From Pseudomonadota bacterium (GTDB lineage Bacteria; Desulfobacterota; Desulfobacteria; Desulfobacterales; ETH-SRB1): a stretch of 14,209 bases of DNA. The stretch is taken from NCBI GenBank assembly GCA_018897415.1, contig JAHIKR010000295.1, forward strand, positions 1 through 14,209. The letters are read 5' to 3'. Below the pieces are notes generated by a model, which was given only the letters and a program-made list of their open reading frames with translations, was not told the DNA's origin and did no database searches. The translations under genes were made by a program, and so were the position numbers. Positions 1-6,656 of this stretch are shown here, one piece after another. Every line of letters starts with the position of its first letter. Within the stretch, counting starts at the first letter, position 1.

Positions 1-141
1 ACGTCCCTTTCGCCAATGCCCCGTCCAGATCTTTTCCATTTTTGAAACTCGACAGAAAATCCGTCAGATCGTTCGTGAAAGACCCTTCGAGCGTTCCCTG
101 GACCGCCGTAACAGCGACCTCGACGATCGTATTACTTCCCG
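1..141. repeat. Terminal direct repeat, left copy (circular overlap)
   Basis: Bases 1-141 are identical to 14069-14209 when compared base by base. An exact 141-base overlap at contig ends is what a de Bruijn assembler leaves when it closes a circle with k=141. The gene that crosses it stays in frame, so I read this as one locus seen twice and the molecule as a circle of 14,068 bp. A genuine terminal repeat of a linear element is possible but less likely. Confidence 0.95.
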
Positions 142-598
142 CCGCTTTCGAAAAATATTGCCTGATCGTCATCATAAGCGGTTTGGACTGCCCTTCCACC
201 GCCACGGCTTTTTCCATTTTCACCACATACCACGTCATCTTTCCGATAGTCGTTTCCTCGAGACCGCCGGCCATAGCACCATGTACGACACCAGAGGATC
301 GTTCATCCTCTGCCCATTTGCGGGCATCCTGCCCCGGAACATTTAATCTGCGCACCAGTATCGTAAAAGAGGCTCCTGTATCCGCCGCAGTCGTGACAAA
401 CATATATTCATACTCCTCTACGCGGGCCCCCAATTGCCACTCTTTAGGAGTCACGAAAAACACGGGATCAAGATTTTGTGAAAGTTCATTTTGTCCTCCC
501 TCATCCTGAGCCCACGATATTGAACTAATACCCAACAATCCGAAAACCGCACATGCGATCAAGCAATTCCTCAATAATCCATTCGGTATCCTTGCCAT
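1..598 (-). CDS. Secreted TPR protein, N-terminal part (gene crosses the circle join)
   Basis: This is the 5' part of a 351-residue protein that starts at 598 on the minus strand, runs off base 1 and continues from 14068 down to 13611. The first 30 residues form a signal peptide: Arg residues, then a hydrophobic core (CLIACAVFGLLGISSIS), ending in a WA|QD cleavage site. Residues about 31-195 form a globular domain that I do not recognise. It has alternating strands and could be an alpha/beta periplasmic fold like those often fused to TPRs. The C-terminal part carries TPR helices. Base composition is close to 50% GC, clearly richer than the neighbouring genes, which suggests a separate origin. 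The start lies 2 bases after a run of eight G, which may serve as the ribosome site. The product is probably a periplasmic scaffold or adaptor of unknown partner. Confidence 0.85.
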   Translation of the reverse strand, partial: MARIPNGLLRNCLIACAVFGLLGISSISWAQDEGGQNELSQNLDPVFFVTPKEWQLGARVEEYEYMFVTTAADTGASFTILVRRLNVPGQDARKWAEDERSSGVVHGAMAGGLEETTIGKMTWYVVKMEKAVAVEGQSKPLMMTIRQYFSKAAGSNTIVEVAVTAVQGTLEGSFTNDLTDFLSSFKNGKDLDGALAKGT

Positions 599-600
599 AG

Positions 601-634
601 CCCCCCCCTAGTACGAAAATAATTGTTTTGTCAA
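601..634 (-). promoter_or_regulatory. Possible promoter and G8 leader of the TPR gene
   Basis: Read on the minus strand, TTGACA (634-629) is followed after 15 bases by TACTAG (613-608), then eight G (608-601) and CT before the ATG. The -35 is perfect, but the -10 is poor and the spacer is short. The G run is the only Shine-Dalgarno-like sequence. A homopolymer of eight G at this position could change length by slippage. Confidence 0.4.
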
Positions 635-691
635 GCGCCTTTGTAAATTTGCTGTAAATATTAAAATACAAGGAATTGTCTTGTTTTGCGC

Positions 692-742
692 GCCCCGTTA
701 CAAATCGCTAATTATAGTATAAACCAAAATTTCTAACGGGGC
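692..742. repeat. 51-bp imperfect palindrome inserted in region A
   Basis: Arms GCCCCGTTA-C-AAAT (692-705) and ATTT-C-TAACGGGGC (729-742) are inverted with one mismatch in 14. In homologous region B the flanks TTGTTTTGC and AAGAATT are directly joined, so this palindrome is an insertion in A or was lost from B. It could fold into a hairpin with a 23-base loop. Confidence 0.8.
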
Positions 743-901
743 AAGGATTACTTTGCTCTAAAGGGATATTTTGCTCGTAGAGATTGGAAATGCGGTATCT
801 AGAGACGAACGAATAAAGCGCCGAATGATAGGGATACTCAGAGTTAATCCGTCCTATTTCTTGGGGTATGGTATCCAGAGATATTGAAATAAAAATTTTG
901 C

Positions 902-931
902 TTGACAAATGTATAACTTCTGCTTTATAAT
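902..931 (+). promoter_or_regulatory. Sigma70-type promoter of the replication operon
   Basis: A perfect -35 TTGACA (902-907) is separated by 18 bases from a perfect -10 TATAAT (926-931). The first ATG is at 939, where transcription should start, and no Shine-Dalgarno site precedes it. The operon mRNA is therefore predicted to be leaderless. The operator-like site at 870-883 lies just upstream. Confidence 0.85.
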
Positions 932-938
932 TTAGCCA

Positions 939-1631
939 ATGGCCGATATTATAAACCAAACAGAAAATACGGAAACCGGAAAATCCGAACTTTGGATTAC
1001 TATCAAGGACGCCTCTGATCTTTTAGGAATCTCTGAGCGCCATACTTGGAGAATTGCCTTACAGAATGCCTGGAAAACCCAAAAATTACTAAATAACGAT
1101 CGTAAGAAAACCTATATTTTAAGAGCGGATGTGGAGAAATACTACCAAGCTGAGCGAGAAAGACAAAGACTTGAGCAATTAAGGTCCTCTGACAACCCTG
1201 CTACGTCCGACATCGGCGTATTTGACAAGTCGGACATCAAAAACAAACCGAAGTCCGACATCAAAAATTTACCTATTCTCCTGTCTGATTATAGAAATAT
1301 GATGGTAGACTTACAAAAGAAACAAGAGCAACTCATTAAAAATGCTACACTTTGGAAAACTACGGCTATCTGGCTTACTATCTTGGCAGTCTTTATTGGC
1401 GGCTTTTTGGGATTCTCTTTATATGACAGCAGAAAGATGATGTCGGACATCAAAAGAGAGATGTCGGATAGGATAAATGACTTGTCAGACAAGGCAACAG
1501 AGGCACAAAAGGCACTTTTAAGCACTAAAGATGCGCTTTTCCAGAAGGAAATCTGGATTAATAGGCTAGAACAGACTATACCTAAAGAGAAAATAGAACA
1601 ACTTAAGGTAGAAGAAAAGAAAGAGGAATAG
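939..1631 (+). CDS. Membrane-anchored HTH / coiled-coil protein of the replication operon
   Basis: This 230-residue protein has three parts. Residues 18-70 look like a MerR/excisionase-type helix-turn-helix (TIKDASDLLGISERHTWRIA). Residues 141-161 form one strong transmembrane helix (AIWLTILAVFIGGFLGFSL). Residues 163-230 are charged and helical, with coiled-coil character. Residues 88-110 contain repeated SDIK units that recur after the membrane helix. It is the first gene of the operon, ends 0 bases before the XRE gene, and the next gene overlaps repA. DNA binding joined to a membrane anchor next to a replication initiator suggests plasmid tethering, partition or copy control. The single-protein partition factor of staphylococcal pSK1 is a loose architectural parallel. 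Function is inferred; no close family is recognised. The start is placed at the leaderless ATG. Confidence 0.85.
   Translation: MADIINQTENTETGKSELWITIKDASDLLGISERHTWRIALQNAWKTQKLLNNDRKKTYILRADVEKYYQAERERQRLEQLRSSDNPATSDIGVFDKSDIKNKPKSDIKNLPILLSDYRNMMVDLQKKQEQLIKNATLWKTTAIWLTILAVFIGGFLGFSLYDSRKMMSDIKREMSDRINDLSDKATEAQKALLSTKDALFQKEIWINRLEQTIPKEKIEQLKVEEKKEE
1204..1268 (+). repeat. In-gene repeats, GTCSGACATCAAAA type
   Basis: Three units occur here: GTCCGACATC at 1206, GTCGGACATCAAAA at 1229 and GTCCGACATCAAAA at 1253. A fourth, GTCGGACATCAAAA, is at 1442, with degenerate copies near 1463. They encode the SDIK motifs. Conservation reaches the codon level, apart from the C/G alternation in the Ser codon. 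Confidence 0.7.
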
Positions 1632-1850
1632 ATGGCTACTGATAAAAAACAACCTGAGTGGGGCCTGAATATACAGAAAGAGGTCCGGAATTTAATGAAG
1701 AAGTTCAAGCTTTCCCGCGAAGATATGGCCAGCAGGTTAGGGGTTACGATGATGACTATTTACAGATGGGAAAATGGCAGGACTTTCCCAAAGTCAAGAC
1801 TTATGATAAGAGAGTTTGAGAAATTAAAGCAGGAGTTAGAGAAAAAATGA
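1632..1850 (+). CDS. Small XRE-family HTH regulator
   Basis: This 72-residue protein is almost wholly a Cro/C1-type helix-turn-helix at residues 15-65: VRNLMKKFKLSREDMASRLG, then VTMMTIYRWENGR. Trp46-Glu47-Asn48-Gly49 matches the WENG signature of the recognition-helix end. The gene begins immediately after the stop codon of the upstream gene, with AGAGGA just upstream as ribosome site, and overlaps repA by 4 bases (ATGA). It is most likely the autoregulator or copy-number regulator of the replication operon. The TATCYRGAGATA sites in promoter regions A and B are plausible targets, but that link is inference. Confidence 0.9.
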   Translation: MATDKKQPEWGLNIQKEVRNLMKKFKLSREDMASRLGVTMMTIYRWENGRTFPKSRLMIREFEKLKQELEKK

Positions 1851-2752
1851 GCCCCAAAAACCAATTGGCGAGGATAGGAGGAGAAGGGTTTATTGATTTG
1901 ATAGTGCAAAAGAGATTTGAAGAGGTCAAGGAAAAGATCGGATTTTCTTCTAATATCTTTATGGTCTTCGGTTTGCCGACGCATAAATTAAACGGTAATC
2001 CGGCATACTGGACAAAGGAAACTTCTTTATGCAAGCTTACCATTACGCGCGATGAAAAAAATGAGGTGCCTTATGGCTGTTACGCGCGAATAAACCAGAT
2101 TTTTATTGATACAGAGGTACGAACTAAAAATACAAATATCATTGAGGTAGGCAGAACGTTTAATGAATATGTAAAAAAAGTCGGGTATGAAGCGGGCTAC
2201 GCTAATAAAGCGCTTTTGAAACAATTGATCAATTATGTTACGAGTGTCATTAAGGTTGAGCCTAAAGATCCCGTACCCGGACGGATTATTGGTATTCATT
2301 CTTTAGTCGCTAGAGCCTGGGATATTCATTTTGATGTCAGGAATCCGGACCAGCTCACATTTGCAAAAGGGCAGATAATTCTTGATGAAGGATATGCCAG
2401 GTATATTCATAAGCATTCTGTGCCGTTGGATATGAATGTGGTGCGTTGTTTCAAACGAAACCCCTTAGCGCTTGATTTTTATAGGTTCCTTGCGTATAGA
2501 AATAATGGCCTGAATGAAACTATAGCTTTCCCGGATCAATTACTTTTTGAACAATTAGGGACGGACCAACAAGCGGATAAGGTTACTCGTAATCGCTTGA
2601 AGGCTATATTAAAAGCCATTCAAATGTACTGGCCGGTAAGAGCAAAGTTTGAGGATGGGAGTTTTGAATTACAACCATCTCCCCCGGCAGTTCAACATAA
2701 GATTCCAAGCAAGAAACCAATAGTAATTGTGGATAAGTCAGGGGGAAAATAG
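1847..2752 (+). CDS. repA: Plasmid replication initiator, RepA_C family
   Basis: This 301-residue protein carries the recognisable core of the RepA_C family. FGLPTHKLNG starts at residue 41, and VPYGCYARINQIFIDTEVRT at 74-93 corresponds to the family's LPYG..RLLL.W..TEAVRT block. IIEVGRTFNEYVKKVG follows at 98-113. PLDMNVVRCFKRNPLALDFYRFLAYR (193-218) corresponds to P.DL.A...L..SPLALDLY.WL.YR. A C-terminal YWP..A.FEDG.FELQPSPP (261-280) completes the match. Such proteins bind iterons at the plasmid origin and recruit DnaA and helicase. The start overlaps the upstream gene by 4 bases and has AGGAG about 11 bases upstream, so translation is coupled. Iterons lie directly downstream. The assignment is by motif memory, not by a search. 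Confidence 0.9.
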   Translation: MSPKNQLARIGGEGFIDLIVQKRFEEVKEKIGFSSNIFMVFGLPTHKLNGNPAYWTKETSLCKLTITRDEKNEVPYGCYARINQIFIDTEVRTKNTNIIEVGRTFNEYVKKVGYEAGYANKALLKQLINYVTSVIKVEPKDPVPGRIIGIHSLVARAWDIHFDVRNPDQLTFAKGQIILDEGYARYIHKHSVPLDMNVVRCFKRNPLALDFYRFLAYRNNGLNETIAFPDQLLFEQLGTDQQADKVTRNRLKAILKAIQMYWPVRAKFEDGSFELQPSPPAVQHKIPSKKPIVIVDKSGGK

Positions 2753-2980
2753 AGTTATGCACTTCTGTTTTGATACCGTCAAAAATAGTAGTTTTAAACA
2801 TAAGATCAAAGTTATGCACTTCTGTTCCGATACCGAAAACTTCTGTTCCGATACCGAAAGTAAACTTAACTCTTTTGTTTTCAAGGTGATAGCTCCAGGC
2901 TAATAGTATACTAATATATATTACTAATAATAGAAACACTACTGTTTGGGGATAATTTTTTAAAAGGTTAAAAATAACGA
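2753..2980. other. Putative replication origin: iterons, DnaA-box-like sites, AT-rich segment
   Basis: The sequence AGTTATGCACTTCTGTTYYGATACCG occurs at 2753-2778 and 2810-2835. A shorter copy, ACTTCTGTTCCGATACCG, lies at 2839-2856. The last two form a perfect 21-bp tandem repeat (2818-2838 and 2839-2859), two helical turns apart. Each long copy contains TTATGCACT, one mismatch from the DnaA-box consensus TTWTNCACA. Downstream, 2900-2940 is almost pure AT with short palindromes (TAGTATACTA, TAATATATATTA), suitable for unwinding. The position right after repA supports an origin role. Confidence 0.75.
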
Positions 2981-2982
2981 AA

Positions 2983-3576
2983 ATGAGCACAAATATAAAA
3001 TGCCTTACCCCGCAAGAAGAAGAAAGGTTTCTAATAACCCTTAGGAACCGCAAGGATGCCGAAAGAGCCTATATGCTTTATCACCTCATGCTTATTACCG
3101 GTCTAAGACTCTCAGAAGCGCTAAGTCTTAATGTGGAGCATGCCAGCCGGATCAAGGTTGAGCTAAAGGTTAAAGGGTGGATTAAAAAAGGGGAAAAGAA
3201 GGATAGATTTAAAACAGTATATTTCCCAAAAGCTCTGCAAGAGCATTTGAAAGATTATCTAAAAGTTAAAGTAAAAAAAGGAGAATCCCTTTTACCCGAG
3301 GCACCAGTATTTGTTTCTAGAAATAGCGCCAGGATCAGCCCGCGCCAGGTGCAAAGGGATTTTAAGAAATGGGTAAGAGAAAGCGGCATTGAATCAAATC
3401 TCTCGCCACATTCCCTGAGGCATACTGTTGGGACAAGGCTTTTAAAGGAATTCAAAAACGCTAAATTAGTTCAGCGATATTTAGGACATTCAGATGTGGC
3501 GACGACGCTGAGGTATTATGTGGATGTGTTTCCGGAAGACCTAGAAGAGGCAGCAGAGATGTTGGCGCAGAAGTGA
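2983..3576 (+). CDS. Tyrosine recombinase, catalytic domain only (XerD-like)
   Basis: This 197-residue protein contains the full active site of tyrosine recombinases. Arg42 lies in TGLRLSEAL, a Lys near residue 64 sits in the beta-hairpin KVKGWIKKGEKKDR, and His143-x-x-Arg146 is in SPHSLRHTVGTRL. His169 lies in YLGHSDV, and the nucleophile is Tyr178 in ATTLRYYVDV. XerC/XerD are about 300 residues with an N-terminal core-binding domain; that domain is absent here, so the protein is minimal or needs a partner. Its place beside the origin suggests resolution of plasmid dimers, or integration. The Shine-Dalgarno signal is weak. No obvious core site was identified. Confidence 0.92.
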   Translation: MSTNIKCLTPQEEERFLITLRNRKDAERAYMLYHLMLITGLRLSEALSLNVEHASRIKVELKVKGWIKKGEKKDRFKTVYFPKALQEHLKDYLKVKVKKGESLLPEAPVFVSRNSARISPRQVQRDFKKWVRESGIESNLSPHSLRHTVGTRLLKEFKNAKLVQRYLGHSDVATTLRYYVDVFPEDLEEAAEMLAQK

Positions 3577-3610
3577 CAAAACACTGCGCAAAATATGCCA
3601 ATTTGCCTGT

Positions 3611-3629
3611 CCGCCACGATTTATGGCGG
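3611..3629. terminator. Hairpin after the recombinase gene
   Basis: CCGCCA (3611-3616), a seven-base loop and TGGCGG (3624-3629) form a GC-rich hairpin 34 bases after the recombinase stop. No T-run follows, so it is a weak terminator or a repeat hairpin. A hairpin with the same arms and a seven-base loop recurs at 11398-11420. Confidence 0.45.
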
Positions 3630-3705
3630 GGGAGCATAAACGAAATATTTCGGTTATTTTAAGTTAGGCAGTATTGCGGGCATTAAACAAGACAGGAGGT
3701 TCTAC

Positions 3706-4155
3706 GTGGACTCGAAAGAATCGGCAGAGTGGGGACGTCATTTCGATATACTTTTATGGACGGTTACAACAATAATGGCCGCAGCTATAGGTGCGCTTTT
3801 AGTTTGTACGATTAACAAGTTTGATATAGGTTTGGCGGTTGCTGGTTTCTTTTTGACAATCATTGCCGTCTATTTTGCAGCAAGCTTTAGAGAAGTTCGT
3901 CATAAAATAGCAAAGTACTATGCTGATGGAATCAAGGAAATTCTGCGTAGTCGGACATTAAATCAATGGCTGGCATATCGTTTGATTTTTGTAATATTGG
4001 CTTGTCTCTGGGTAAAACTTCTTATTGAAAATTGTAATAAGGTTTGGTATATATGGTTCTGGATTATACTCGGAATCATTGGGATAGCAAGAATAATGTT
4101 ATATTTAGGAGATGAAAAAATAAGCGGAAAAGATAAAGAGAAAAAGAATACATGA
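3706..4155 (+). CDS. Four-TM membrane protein, unknown function
   Basis: This 149-residue protein starts with GTG, chosen because AGGAGG (3694-3699) lies six bases upstream. It has four predicted transmembrane helices at about residues 14-37, 41-61, 88-107 and 113-134. A charged central segment (FREVRHKIAKYYADGIKEILRS) separates the second and third, and the C-terminal tail is lysine-rich (KISGKDKEKKN). No family is recognised. It heads a same-strand group with a lipoprotein, an exported protein and another membrane protein, so a shared envelope role is likely. The genes sit 27, 12 and 50 bases apart. Confidence 0.8.
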   Translation: MDSKESAEWGRHFDILLWTVTTIMAAAIGALLVCTINKFDIGLAVAGFFLTIIAVYFAASFREVRHKIAKYYADGIKEILRSRTLNQWLAYRLIFVILACLWVKLLIENCNKVWYIWFWIILGIIGIARIMLYLGDEKISGKDKEKKNT

Positions 4156-4182
4156 ATTATATAAGAAAAATTGTGACTAAGA

Positions 4183-4599
4183 ATGTTAATTAAGAATATG
4201 AAGTCCTATGTTATTTTTGCAATATGTTTTTTCTTAGTGGGATGTTCTGGACTCCAGCTAAATATTCCTGTCGAAGTTAGTCCAGTCAAACGCGAGAATG
4301 TAGCCTTGCTGGTTATGGTTGAAAATAAGTCAACTTATCAAATCAAAATTACTCATCCTATCTCAACGGGGATGCTAAAACAAGACCAGCATACGATATT
4401 TCGCCTGTTGCAACCGGGTAATTATAAAGTGATAATTACTGCCCATGCTTCAGACCCTCATTATCCAAATGTTTATCAGCTGGTTAAAACCGTAGAAATA
4501 CCTGTTTTTCTGAATGGATATGATGTTGTTAAGGTAAAGGATACGTTTGTAGGATATTATTTGGTCGTAACGGATGGGATGCTTTTTCCAGAGAGATAG
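4183..4599 (+). CDS. Putative lipoprotein, unknown function
   Basis: This 138-residue protein has a type II signal peptide: MKSYVIFAICFFLVGCSG, with lipobox LVGC and Cys at about residue 21. The mature part, about 117 residues, is rich in beta strands (VALLVMVENKSTYQIKITHP, NYKVIITAH, YQLVKTVEIPVFLNG) and resembles a small immunoglobulin-like or carbohydrate-binding sandwich. No family is recognised. The start could be the ATG at 4183 or the one at 4198; neither has a strong ribosome site, and the second gives a more typical signal peptide. It lies 12 bases before the 664-residue exported protein and probably works with it in the envelope. Confidence 0.82.
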   Translation: MLIKNMKSYVIFAICFFLVGCSGLQLNIPVEVSPVKRENVALLVMVENKSTYQIKITHPISTGMLKQDQHTIFRLLQPGNYKVIITAHASDPHYPNVYQLVKTVEIPVFLNGYDVVKVKDTFVGYYLVVTDGMLFPER

Positions 4600-4611
4600 A
4601 AGGAGTTAGCC

Positions 4612-6606
4612 ATGCAAAAAATATTTTTTATATGTATAATGTCTATAGTATTCTCTTTGGGCAATAGTATTATTTATGGAGAGAACCTGCCAGAACCTAT
4701 ACAAAAATTAGTATTTCGATCATCTAGTTTTACCACCATTAGTATATTTCTTCCTCGCGATGATAAAGCAAATGAACAATTTGTTCTTCAATGTTTAAAT
4801 GAAGGATCCATACCTGCTTTTGTACGGACTACAGCTGAGCGATGGATAGAAGATAGGAACTTTTTAAATTTTCTTATCCACAATGGTTTTGCTACCGCGG
4901 TAAGATCCAAGTATCAACGCTACAGCTCTATGTTAGGAAGAGAGGAAGAACTTACATATGATTGGGTATTTTATTCGGACAACATTAAGCCTTATACAAA
5001 TGAAGCAACACGAGAATACCTATTTGGACAAATAGAAAAAGGCTTTAGTCTCACATTGGCGCGGCGTAAACTTCAATCAATAGCTAATATTAAGCACTAT
5101 GAAGAAAAAGACGAATTTGGATTTAAAAGAGAGGTTTTTTCGTTTTCATTCATTTACACATTAGACGAGGTATTCCCTAATCTTCCAGATATAAAAAAAG
5201 AGTATCGAGGTAAGGCCGAGGTATATTTAGATACCGCTGGGGATAAAAAATGGAAATTGCGGCTTTTGGACCTAGAAGATAATAAAGCGTCTGAGTACAT
5301 ACCATTACTTGATAAACAATTTGGGAAAGAAGAGATTAGATTTAAAGAAACGGCTACTCCCCAACTTCCCACCCAAGCACCTATAATTCCTGAAACACCT
5401 GAAAAAATAACGATAGACTCGCTGACCAAAAACCTTCCTTATGGAGAGTATAATGCCGGGCGCTTTCAGGCAAGAGAAAAAACTTATAACGTTACTTTTG
5501 ATGATGCCTGGGCCGCTGTAAATAAAGTTCTTCCAGAACATGGAGAGAAAATCGTTACCTCAGACCGTAATAAAGGAGTTCTTATTGGACAAGGAAAAAG
5601 TACAATCTACGACCATTTTTGGACGGCTGCAATAATTGAAAAAATCACAGAATATTCAGTCAAAATTACAATTAAAAACATTGCCTATAGAGGAGACACG
5701 GTAGATTCGTATAGCTACATAACTCATAAAAATATCGAGAAAGAACTTAAATCAAAAGTAAAACAGCCCCCTTATTTTGTAACTATTGAAGCGAAAGAAT
5801 ATAAAGTCAGCGGTGATATTTTTACAGGAAAAAAAGAAGGGCGAGTTTTTAAAGATGAAAAAGGAACAGTGGTCAGAGACCTTGCGTTGGCTAAGAAAAT
5901 TGCTCAGGCAGCCTGGGTTTATGAGAATGTTGTAAAAGCTCCGGGTTTGCCGGGTTCAAAAAGAGTCTCAGCAATTCTTGAGACGCATAAACGTTTGCGT
6001 CAGTATGAACTCGCTCAAGGTATCCTTGCCAGAGCTTCTGTGCAGATTCTTGCAGCTACAATAAGTGGCGGAACATCCCTTACTTATACGGTTCCCGCTG
6101 GTCTTACCTGGCGGGTAGTCCGTGAGCAGTTCCTTAATTTAAAAGGTCTTCTGTCTTTAACAGGACGACAGGGATTAGAAGAGGCCTTAAGTAAGTATCA
6201 GCAAATAGAATCCTCTATTGCAAATTTGAAACCCAACAGTATTGACGATGTTACTGCGACCGAAATCAGAAGGTTGTATGAACCTGCTCATGGACTTGAG
6301 CTTTCTTGTGGAGCGCTTCTTACAAGTTTGATGCCTAAAAAGGGCCGTCAGCTTTTAGAAAAGGCATTGAAAGATATGGGGGATGAATTAGTAAGGACAT
6401 TGCCTCTTTCTGATGCAGCTATTTCTGACGCGGTATTAACTAATCGTGAACTTTTTGACCTTCAAGGGAAAATGGAGGATGCGCTTAAAACAGACCCTGC
6501 CCTCAAAGAATATTATGAGAAGCTTAATCTGGCAAAAAGACTAACAGAGGCAAATGAACAGGTAATCACTACTTGGGCTGAGCAGGCAGTAGGGGATAAA
6601 GAATAA
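4612..6606 (+). CDS. Large exported protein, unknown function
   Basis: This 664-residue protein has an N-terminal signal peptide (residues 1-23, MQKIFFICIMSIVFSLGNSI then IYG|EN). AAGGAG six bases upstream fixes the start. Residues 24-245 form a mixed domain, 246-265 a Pro/Thr-rich linker (TATPQLPTQAPIIPETPEK), and 290-360 an alpha/beta domain. That third domain (VTFDDAWAAVNKVLPEHGEK, then an SDRNKGVLIGQGKS strand) recalls small periplasmic lipoprotein modules. Residues 425-660 are helical, with a less polar stretch at 475-505 (ASVQILAATISGGTSLTYTV). I do not recognise the whole protein. It is the largest gene of the circle and the core of the envelope group. The less polar segment leaves a membrane-active role open, without direct evidence. 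Confidence 0.85.
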   Translation: MQKIFFICIMSIVFSLGNSIIYGENLPEPIQKLVFRSSSFTTISIFLPRDDKANEQFVLQCLNEGSIPAFVRTTAERWIEDRNFLNFLIHNGFATAVRSKYQRYSSMLGREEELTYDWVFYSDNIKPYTNEATREYLFGQIEKGFSLTLARRKLQSIANIKHYEEKDEFGFKREVFSFSFIYTLDEVFPNLPDIKKEYRGKAEVYLDTAGDKKWKLRLLDLEDNKASEYIPLLDKQFGKEEIRFKETATPQLPTQAPIIPETPEKITIDSLTKNLPYGEYNAGRFQAREKTYNVTFDDAWAAVNKVLPEHGEKIVTSDRNKGVLIGQGKSTIYDHFWTAAIIEKITEYSVKITIKNIAYRGDTVDSYSYITHKNIEKELKSKVKQPPYFVTIEAKEYKVSGDIFTGKKEGRVFKDEKGTVVRDLALAKKIAQAAWVYENVVKAPGLPGSKRVSAILETHKRLRQYELAQGILARASVQILAATISGGTSLTYTVPAGLTWRVVREQFLNLKGLLSLTGRQGLEEALSKYQQIESSIANLKPNSIDDVTATEIRRLYEPAHGLELSCGALLTSLMPKKGRQLLEKALKDMGDELVRTLPLSDAAISDAVLTNRELFDLQGKMEDALKTDPALKEYYEKLNLAKRLTEANEQVITTWAEQAVGDKE

Positions 6607-6656
6607 GGTCATTTGGGTTATGGAAAAACAAACGTCTCTTGCGAGGAGGTTAAGAA

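Larger units (their letters stand above)
671..938. promoter_or_regulatory. Promoter region A, homologous to region B
   Basis: This is the intergenic region between the divergent TPR gene and the replication operon. Bases 741-840 align without gaps to 13498-13597 at 68 of 100 positions. The stretch 673-689 (AATTGTCTTGTTTTGC core) matches 13483-13499. Region A differs by a 51-53 bp palindromic insert at 690-742. It contains two operator-like sites, GGTATCTAGAGA (794-805) and GGTATCCAGAGATA (870-883), and GAATGATAGGGAT at about 823-835, which also recurs in region B. No coding potential is convincing here. Confidence 0.8.

Noticed and set aside
1..141. Terminal repeat of a linear phage genome
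   Set aside because: No phage structural or packaging genes are present, and a single gene reads in frame across the join, as in a circle.
42..509. Plus-strand open frame of 155 codons
   Set aside because: Antisense to the TPR gene, whose signal peptide, TPR pattern and reading through the circle join are convincing; the plus-strand product has no domain character.
692..742. Integron attC site
   Set aside because: The arms read GTTA...TAAC outward-in, the reverse of attC ends (TAAC...GTTA), and the spacing lacks the inner core sites.
708..959. Minus-strand open frame of 83 codons over the promoter region
   Set aside because: It covers the palindrome, the operators and the consensus promoter of the replication operon and runs into the start of the HTH gene; no ribosome site or family resemblance.
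2753..2859. CRISPR array
   Set aside because: Only three units, two of them directly abutting with no spacer; the position after repA fits iterons.
2604..3053. Minus-strand open frame of 149 codons
   Set aside because: It overlaps the end of repA, the iterons and the start of the recombinase; its apparent internal repeat (GIGTEV) is just the iterons translated.
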